The position numbers and the translations under genes were made by a program. This document shows positions 31,706-37,425 of a DNA stretch of 37,425 nucleotides, piece after piece. Location: contig CANMBF010000026.1 of assembly GCA_947496065.1 (NCBI GenBank), positions 1 to 37,425 on the forward strand, written 5' to 3'. The number at the start of each line of letters is the position of its first letter. The stretch's first letter is position 1. This DNA comes from Bacteroidota bacterium. GTDB taxonomy: Bacteria; Bacteroidota; Bacteroidia; NS11-12g; UBA955. The notes beneath the pieces were generated by a model. It searched no databases. It saw only the letters and a program-made list of their open reading frames with translations, and was not told the DNA's origin.

Positions 31706-33793
31706 ATGAAAAAATTATTAACCCTAGCCTTCGTTGGCTTAATTTGTTTATCGACCAATGCGCAGTGTTTATCCGACCAGTTCAATCTGGAACTCATGAA
31801 AAAGGATTCAAATGTATACAAAATGTATACTGAATTCTATGCTAATTTGGCAAGTATGCCAGCTTCAAGCAACACCAAACGAGCAGGTAAAATTATCATC
31901 CCTGTTGTGTTTCACGTTATCCATACCAATGGACCTGAAAATATTTCAAGAGGTCAAATTGTAGATCAAATCAGAATTTTAAATGAAGATTTTAGCTATA
32001 CCAACGCAAATAAAGCCAACATCAGAAATATTTTCAAGGGTGTTGCTGCCAATTTAGATATTGAATTTCGTTTAGCTACCATCGATCCCAATGGTAATTG
32101 TACAGACGGTGTTAACCGTATTTATAACTCAGGTCACATCAATGCCTACAACAATCCTAAGTCAATTCCTTTAGCCCGTTGGCCAAATGATATGTACCTA
32201 AACGTATGGGTTGTCAGCACTATCAATTCTTCAGGAGCACCTGGTACTATTTTAGGATTTGCTCAATTACCAAGTTCTTCTGCTGGTACATCTTTCAACA
32301 GTACCGATGGTATTGTAATGAGATCTGACTATGTTGGTTCAATAGGCACTAGTAATTTATCAACTGCAGGCAGAACGTTAACCCACGAGGTTGGTCACTA
32401 CCTTGGTTTGCTGCACCCATTCACAGATAGCTGCACCGATCCTGGCGATTATTGTGATGATACCCCGCCAGTTGCAGGTACTTTCACCAATGCGAATTGC
32501 AATCCAAATTCAAACTCTTGCCACAACGATACCAATCCAGATTTGCCAGATCAGTTGGAAAACTACATGGATTATTCCAATGGTTCATGTCAAGCAATGT
32601 TTACTTTAGATCAACAAACCATCGTGAATGCAACATTTGCTACTTATCCATTCCGTGCGAATCTTACTTCAGCTGCTAACTTAAAAGCCACTGGTACCGA
32701 TGTGCCTGCTGGTCCTCCAATTGCAGGTTTTACCGTTTCTACACGCAGAGTTTGCACATATAAAAATGTCACCTTTACAGATATTTCATGTCAAACCCCC
32801 GGTACCTCTAGGACTTGGACATTTGAAGGCGCCAACAATACAACTTCTACAAGTGCCAATCCATCTGTCGCTTATACCAATCCAGGTTTATATCCTGTGA
32901 CCTTAACAGTTACCAATGCCAATGGCACTAGCACAAAAACTGAAACCAACTTTATTGAAGTTGTAAGAAGCTCAGCGATTGACAAAGGCTATTTAGCGCA
33001 AGGTTTCGAAAATGCTAACTTCGAAGGTGATGAGGGTTGGAAAATATTAAAAGACAATGGAAGCAATGAGTTTTTTGAATCAACTAAAGCAGCCGCTTTT
33101 GATGGCTCAAGTTCATTGTTAGCAGATATAAAATACTACACAAGATCAGGTAAATTGTTCCGTTTAATGTCACCAGCAGTAGATTTAAGACCTTTGATTG
33201 GTCAAAGTCCTAAATTGTCTTTCATGTCTGCATATGCTAAACCAAACGCTAGCTCAGTAGATATTTTAAGGGTATGGAGTTCTAAAGATTGTGGTAATAC
33301 TTGGATTCAACGTTATGAGAAAAGAGGTGCTGATATTTATTCAGTTCCAAATGGTGCTCAAAATTTTGTGCCAGATAATAAATCACAATGGAGACAACAT
33401 TCAGTATCATTAAACTTTGCTCAAAACGATTCTAATATTATTTTCATCATTGAAGTACAGAGTGGTTCAGGTGGACCATTGTATATCGATAATATCAACA
33501 TCAGTCAGTTCAATACCAATGTTAACAATGTTAGCATCAACAGGAACATGACTGTATTTCCAATTCCAGCTAAAAGCGAAATCAACCTAGGTTTCGAATC
33601 TTTCCAAGCTGGTGTTGGTCAAATTGAAATCACCAATGCGCTAGGTCAATTAGTATACAGCCAAACTGCTGATATTAAAGAAGGCGAACAAATATTAAAC
33701 ATTAATCTTAACGATCAATTTAAATCTGGTATTTACTTCGCCTCTGTTAAAGTCGGCAACCAAGTAATCATCAGTAAATTTATTGTAGAATAA
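31706..33793 (+). CDS. Secreted M43 (cytophagalysin/pappalysin-like) metalloprotease with PKD domain and T9SS tail
   Basis: 695 aa. The signal peptide MKKLLTLAFVGLICLSTNAQ is followed by a propeptide-like segment. The M43 catalytic domain has HEVGHYLGLLH (His227, Glu228, His231, His237) and the Met-turn ENYMDYS with Met288. YCDDTPPV and a Cys-rich stretch (CTDPGDYC, CNPNSNSCHND) are typical of the family. A PKD domain lies at about 345-420. A jelly-roll-like region at about 425-605 follows (YLAQGFEN...GWKI, ...SPAVDL). A type A T9SS sorting domain occupies about 615-695 (MTVFPIPAKSEINL...KSGIYFASVKVGNQVIISKFIVE). It is predicted to be exported by the type IX system and cell-surface attached or released. 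Confidence 0.94.
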   Translation: MKKLLTLAFVGLICLSTNAQCLSDQFNLELMKKDSNVYKMYTEFYANLASMPASSNTKRAGKIIIPVVFHVIHTNGPENISRGQIVDQIRILNEDFSYTNANKANIRNIFKGVAANLDIEFRLATIDPNGNCTDGVNRIYNSGHINAYNNPKSIPLARWPNDMYLNVWVVSTINSSGAPGTILGFAQLPSSSAGTSFNSTDGIVMRSDYVGSIGTSNLSTAGRTLTHEVGHYLGLLHPFTDSCTDPGDYCDDTPPVAGTFTNANCNPNSNSCHNDTNPDLPDQLENYMDYSNGSCQAMFTLDQQTIVNATFATYPFRANLTSAANLKATGTDVPAGPPIAGFTVSTRRVCTYKNVTFTDISCQTPGTSRTWTFEGANNTTSTSANPSVAYTNPGLYPVTLTVTNANGTSTKTETNFIEVVRSSAIDKGYLAQGFENANFEGDEGWKILKDNGSNEFFESTKAAAFDGSSSLLADIKYYTRSGKLFRLMSPAVDLRPLIGQSPKLSFMSAYAKPNASSVDILRVWSSKDCGNTWIQRYEKRGADIYSVPNGAQNFVPDNKSQWRQHSVSLNFAQNDSNIIFIIEVQSGSGGPLYIDNINISQFNTNVNNVSINRNMTVFPIPAKSEINLGFESFQAGVGQIEITNALGQLVYSQTADIKEGEQILNINLNDQFKSGIYFASVKVGNQVIISKFIVE

Positions 33794-33814
33794 ATCACAT
33801 CTAAATAATTGTAA

Positions 33815-34303
33815 TTGAAAAAAATAGTTATATATCTCGTATGTATAACTATTTTTTTGCAATTAGGTTTTCAAGCGATTCAAATTGTTATTCAACTTGC
33901 ACAACACAAAATGCAAGTAACCCAAGCTATTCAAAGCGGCCACCTGAATGAACACCTTGTTGTTTTTAGCGAGGCCAATATGAAGGAAGCGCAATGGTTA
34001 GAAGACCATGAATTTGAATTGCAAAATGCCACTTATGATGTTGTAAAAACACAAAAAACAACCCATGGCCTTCTTTATTATTGTATCAATGATAAAGTAG
34101 AAAAAAGTTTATTGAAAGCACTCGAGCAATCCGCTCAAAAATCAAAGTCACAGCAGACGAATGCCAAACAAGTTTTACTTTTTTGTGTATCACTGCCTAT
34201 TACAAATACAATCGAAGAATGCCATATAAAGCATCTTTCAATTGAAAACGCCTATCTATTGCCAGGGCATGGTACTTTGCCTTTTCAACCACCCACTGTT
34301 TAA
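33815..34303 (+). CDS. Small single-pass membrane protein upstream of a TonB receptor
   Basis: 162 aa from a TTG start at 33815 (MKKIVIYLVCITIFLQLGF forms the N-terminal membrane segment; no in-frame ATG fits). The motif HEFELQNATYDVVKTQKTTHGLLYYCINDKVE recalls small Bacteroidota proteins that carry '...EF...G.MYDVV......CI.D..E' and often sit next to metal-related TonB receptors. That memory-based family has no name I can give. It contains three cysteines after the membrane segment. It lies 155 bp upstream of the receptor gene on the same strand. Function unknown; accessory to uptake is an inference. Confidence 0.7.
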   Translation: MKKIVIYLVCITIFLQLGFQAIQIVIQLAQHKMQVTQAIQSGHLNEHLVVFSEANMKEAQWLEDHEFELQNATYDVVKTQKTTHGLLYYCINDKVEKSLLKALEQSAQKSKSQQTNAKQVLLFCVSLPITNTIEECHIKHLSIENAYLLPGHGTLPFQPPTV

Positions 34304-34458
34304 ATTTAATTAAGGGTACCCATTCATTGTATTGTCAACTATTTAAGGTGGCCTACAATTGATTTCACGCCCAGTTTTTTGGCGCTAATTTTAGCATTTT
34401 AAACATGCTGAAAAAATTGTGCAAACACAACTGATTCAATTATTATTTAAACAAAAAA

Positions 34459-36864
34459 ATGAAAAAAATATTACTATTAATTATAATGAGCATCGCTTAT
34501 TTTAAAATAGATGCCCAAACCATTACAGTTGTAGATAAAACGAATTTACAACCCATAGAAAATGCGATGGTGAATGGCAAAGCGACTAACAATAAAGGAC
34601 AAATAGCATTAGAAGCAATTAATGATAAATTAGGTCTAATAATAGTGCAACGCATGGGTTATTTCACTGATTCCTTTCGATTAGATGAATTAAAAGCGAT
34701 GAATTATACCATTCGATTAACTGAACGCAACTACGACTTAGAGAAGGTCGTTGTAACGGTCATGCGTGTTGAACAAAAAACAAGTGTTACCCAACAACAA
34801 ACTTTTTCGCTCGACAAAGCACAAATGCAATTTATGAGTCAGCCTACCACCGCTGAATTGCTGCAACAAAGTGGTAGAGCCTTTATACAAAAAAGTCAAA
34901 TGGGTGGCGGCAGTGTTGTGATACGTGGTTTTGAATCTAATAAGGTATTGATGGTAGTTGATGGTGTGCGCATGAACAATGCAATATACCGCGGTGGTCA
35001 CCTTCAAAATGTGTTAACTGTCGACCAAAATATGTTAGAACGCACCGAATTAGTTTTTGGCACTGGCTCTGTTAATTATGGCAGCGATGCTTTAGGAGGT
35101 GTGGTGCATTTCATTACCAAAAATCCTGTTTTATCGACTACAAATAAAATGTTAATCCAATCAACAGCTTTCTTAAGATATGGCACAGCTATGTCAGAAA
35201 AAACGGGACATTTTGATTTCAATATAGGCTTAAAAAAATGGGCTTTCTTAGGATCTGCTACCTATAGTACCTTCGATGATATGACCATGGGTAAAAGAGG
35301 TGCAAAAAATTACGAGTCATGGGGACGAAGAACCTTTTATGCCAAGCGCTTTGGCAACAAAGATAGCATGGTGAAAAATGATGACTCGTTTAAACAAATT
35401 CCGAGTGGCTATCATCAAATCGATTTAATGGGGAAGGTGTTGTTCCAAGAAAGTAAATACATCAGCCATTTGTTAAATGTTCAACATTCTACATCTTCAG
35501 ATATACCGCGCTATGATCGTCTGACAGAATTGGATAGTAATGGAAAACCTTTGCAAGCCCAATGGTATTATGGTCCACAATCCAGAACCTTTATGAGTTA
35601 TAAATTGACCATCGATAAAAAGATTCAAGCCTTTGATAAAGCAACATTTATTGTTGGTTGGCAGAATATTATTGAGAGTCGACATAACCGTGGGTTTGGC
35701 AATGCAAATATTGCCCACAGAACAGAGCAAGTAGAAATTTATACAGTGAATGCCGATTTGCAAAAGGCTATTTCTCCAAAATCGGAATTGAGATATGGTG
35801 CTGAATTGAGCACCAACGATGTGCAATCAAAAGCAAAAGGAGTAAACATTAATACAAATGCAGAAGTTGCACAAATAACAAGGTATCCAGATGGCGGATC
35901 GAAAATGCAAACGGCCGCTTTATACATTACACAAACAAATATTATTACCTCTAAATTGATTTTTAATACTGGAGTGCGCTTTACTGCAATGTCATTGGAA
36001 TGCAATTTTAAAGACAAAACCTTTTTTCCTTTTTTGCAAAACAGCATCACCCAACGCAATCAAAATACAAGCGGTAGCTTTGGTTTTGTGTACTTGCCAA
36101 AATTAGATTGGAAAATCTCAGGAAGTATTTCCAGCGGCTTCAGAGCAGCCAATGTTGATGATATGGCAAAGGTTTTTGAAAGCACAGCAGGTCGCATTAT
36201 TATTCCAAATGCCTATGTTAAACCCGAGCAAACCACCAATTTTGATTTAACCATGAATAAAACATTCGTAAAAAAATTAAGCATTGAATTGAATGGCTAT
36301 TATACCATTTACAACAATGCATTGACACTTGGTAGATCCCAATTAAACGGAAAGGACACCATTACTTATAACAATGTTACAAGCACTATCTATACGACCC
36401 TCAATGCGCAAAGAGCGCTGATAAAAGGGTTGTTTGCAGGTTTTAATTACGATGTGAATAAAGCATTAGCCTTGAGCGGCAACATCAATTATACCTATGG
36501 CAGAATAAAAACCGATACAATCGATTATCCACTCGATCACATCTCACCCGTGTTTGGTCGTTTTGGAATCATTTACAAAGGCAATAAATTTAAAACAGAG
36601 TTTTATACTTTGTTCAATGGGGCTAAAAAAGCGAAAGACTATAATTTAATGGGTGAAGACAATCAATTGTATTCTGCCGATCCTATCAATGGATTTAACC
36701 CTGCTTGGTACACCATTAACTTAAGAGGTTTCTATCAAGTCAACAAATATTTTCAATTACAGTTGGCCATCGAAAATATTTTGGATCAACATTACCGGAC
36801 TTTCTCTTCTGGATATAGTGGAGCCGGTCGGAATTTTGTGGTGACTTTGAGAGGGCAGTTTTAG
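34459..36864 (+). CDS. TonB-dependent outer-membrane receptor (heme/hemoglobin-receptor-like)
   Basis: 801 aa. Signal peptide MKKILLLIIMSIAYFKIDAQ, then an N-terminal carboxypeptidase-like region (about 21-90). The plug domain follows from about 95, with EKVVVTVMR, QSGRAFIQK, VVIRGFESNKVLMVVDGVRMNNAIYRGG and YGSDALGGVVHFITKNP. The beta-barrel ends in the expected aromatic strand NFVVTLRGQF. The plug block resembles heme/hemoglobin receptors, and the barrel has GFRAANVDDMAKVFES and IIIPNAYVKPEQ where heme receptors carry FRAP and NPNL; both boxes are altered. The substrate is therefore uncertain (heme, siderophore or metal). A small membrane protein gene lies upstream. Confidence 0.92.
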   Translation: MKKILLLIIMSIAYFKIDAQTITVVDKTNLQPIENAMVNGKATNNKGQIALEAINDKLGLIIVQRMGYFTDSFRLDELKAMNYTIRLTERNYDLEKVVVTVMRVEQKTSVTQQQTFSLDKAQMQFMSQPTTAELLQQSGRAFIQKSQMGGGSVVIRGFESNKVLMVVDGVRMNNAIYRGGHLQNVLTVDQNMLERTELVFGTGSVNYGSDALGGVVHFITKNPVLSTTNKMLIQSTAFLRYGTAMSEKTGHFDFNIGLKKWAFLGSATYSTFDDMTMGKRGAKNYESWGRRTFYAKRFGNKDSMVKNDDSFKQIPSGYHQIDLMGKVLFQESKYISHLLNVQHSTSSDIPRYDRLTELDSNGKPLQAQWYYGPQSRTFMSYKLTIDKKIQAFDKATFIVGWQNIIESRHNRGFGNANIAHRTEQVEIYTVNADLQKAISPKSELRYGAELSTNDVQSKAKGVNINTNAEVAQITRYPDGGSKMQTAALYITQTNIITSKLIFNTGVRFTAMSLECNFKDKTFFPFLQNSITQRNQNTSGSFGFVYLPKLDWKISGSISSGFRAANVDDMAKVFESTAGRIIIPNAYVKPEQTTNFDLTMNKTFVKKLSIELNGYYTIYNNALTLGRSQLNGKDTITYNNVTSTIYTTLNAQRALIKGLFAGFNYDVNKALALSGNINYTYGRIKTDTIDYPLDHISPVFGRFGIIYKGNKFKTEFYTLFNGAKKAKDYNLMGEDNQLYSADPINGFNPAWYTINLRGFYQVNKYFQLQLAIENILDQHYRTFSSGYSGAGRNFVVTLRGQF

Positions 36865-36880
36865 GGTCCTCATCCTCTAT

Positions 36881-36903
36881 CTCCTTCTCCACAAGAGAAG
36901 GAG
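36881..36903. repeat. Interspersed-type hairpin
   Basis: CTCCTTCTC-CACAA-GAGAAGGAG: a 9-bp perfect stem right after the receptor gene, in a locally GC-richer patch. There is no T run, so it is a poor intrinsic terminator. The sequence style is that of dispersed bacterial intergenic repeats. Confidence 0.5.
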
Positions 36904-36956
36904 GAGTTGTAGGGTGACGCGACTGCCTAGTGTCGTGAACTCGACTGTTAAAAGCC

Positions 36957-37346
36957 TTATCGTATAAACCGGAATGCGAAATCATCTTTACAGCTATTGA
37001 GATCAATTCCTAGTGTATCAGCATTAAAATAACGAATGACTTTATCATTGAGTTGACTTTCGCTTTTAATAGATTTAAAAGTGACATAGCCATTGATGAT
37101 TTGGGTACGACCAGTTTCAATTTTATCATTGTCGCGGTATAATTTGTAGCGACCGCTCTCCATTATCTCTAGTTTAAGGTGTGGATTGGTGGGAATGCCA
37201 ACTATAATGCCACAACCCAAGGTGGTAGTAGTCGTATGCCAGGTGCCAAGCATTACGGCATTGTCGCCCTCAATGCGGTCTTTTTTACAAGCGTTAAGCA
37301 GGCATAGGAAAAATAGGAGGGTGAAAAGTGTTTTGTTGAGTTGCAT
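36957..37346 (-). CDS. Small lipocalin-like lipoprotein
   Basis: 129 aa. The lipoprotein signal ends in LNAC (Cys20) followed by KKD, an outer-membrane-sorting-like context. The remainder (LGTWHTTTTTLGCGIIVG, LKLEIMESGRYKLYRD, NGYVTFKSIKSE) reads as a short beta-barrel of the lipocalin-like kind common in Bacteroidota lipoproteins. It has two further cysteines (CGI and SCKDD) that could form a disulfide. Convergent with the TonB receptor; function unknown. Confidence 0.75.
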   Translation of the reverse strand: MQLNKTLFTLLFFLCLLNACKKDRIEGDNAVMLGTWHTTTTTLGCGIIVGIPTNPHLKLEIMESGRYKLYRDNDKIETGRTQIINGYVTFKSIKSESQLNDKVIRYFNADTLGIDLNSCKDDFAFRFIR

Positions 37347-37381
37347 AGGAGTGGGTATAAGGTTTAAATAATTACAAAATA

Positions 37382-37425
37382 TTAACGTTTTGCAGATTTG
37401 CGTTGCGCGGTCATTAAAGCTCGCC
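37382..37425 (-). CDS. Possible 3' end of a gene running in from beyond the window
   Basis: The minus strand reads RALMTAQRKSAKR then TAA at 37382-37384, open to the window edge and relatively GC-rich. Too short to identify; it may not be real. Confidence 0.3.
   Translation of the reverse strand, partial: RALMTAQRKSAKR

Noticed and set aside
36740-37006. 88-aa minus-strand ORF across the receptor end
   Set aside because: It is antisense to the final barrel strands of the receptor and crosses the intergenic hairpin. No family features.
1-37425. tRNA or rRNA genes, prophage or insertion sequences
   Set aside because: Apart from the tRNA-like part of ssrA I found no cloverleaf, rRNA signature, transposase, integrase or phage structural gene.

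Overview
The window reads as a low-GC Bacteroidota chromosome segment. The evidence is: two proteins or fragments with type IX secretion (T9SS) C-terminal sorting tails, a TonB-dependent receptor with an N-terminal carboxypeptidase-like domain, several TAnnTTTG-type -7 promoter boxes, few Shine-Dalgarno sequences, an ssrA gene with a Bacteroidota-style tag, and many Bacteroidota-typical housekeeping families. A proteorhodopsin with retinal synthesis suggests a free-living, light-exposed aquatic heterotroph. That habitat is an inference.

Layout. 1-3.5 kb (minus): an AIM24-family protein and an M1 aminopeptidase lipoprotein. 3.6-4.05 kb (plus): a small secreted PepSY-like gene broken by two in-frame TAA codons. 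4.1-8.4 kb (minus): a tightly packed selenium set (selD, a DUF4377/META lipoprotein-like gene, mnmH/selU, and a DUF2130 coiled-coil gene). 8.6-11.7 kb (minus): a RimK ligase, a retropepsin-like RimB-type protease and an MsbA-like ABC exporter with overlapping ends. 11.8-13.0 kb (minus): a LYS1-like dehydrogenase. 13.0-14.1 kb: ssrA (tmRNA), its terminator, two imperfect tandem repeats of about 107 bp and an AT-rich leader.

14.2-22 kb (plus) is the most interesting part. It holds a proton-pumping, predicted green-absorbing rhodopsin with a glycine at the antenna 'fenestration' position. A strong terminator follows, then a 676-aa fusion of lycopene beta-cyclase (CrtY) and beta-carotene dioxygenase (Blh), which would turn lycopene into retinal with one polypeptide. 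Next comes a translationally coupled four-gene operon: an AurF-like diiron oxygenase, a KAS III/OleA-like condensing enzyme, an OleC-like AMP-forming ligase and an OleD-like SDR. No OleB hydrolase is present. The operon most resembles long-chain beta-lactone/olefin biosynthesis with an added oxygenase, and its product is unknown.

22-24.9 kb is accessory-like: an orphan T9SS sorting tail, a subtilase lipoprotein, long AT-rich spacers and a run of six or more perfect or near-perfect hairpins. 24.9-31.6 kb is housekeeping: thymidine kinase convergent with an nfu-mrp-DUF6787 operon, a LOG-family protein, then an M28 peptidase-metF-rsgA run. 31.7-37.4 kb holds a secreted M43 metalloprotease with a T9SS tail, a small TTG-start membrane protein, a heme-receptor-like TonB-dependent receptor and a small lipoprotein.

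All assignments come from reading motifs. No database search was run.
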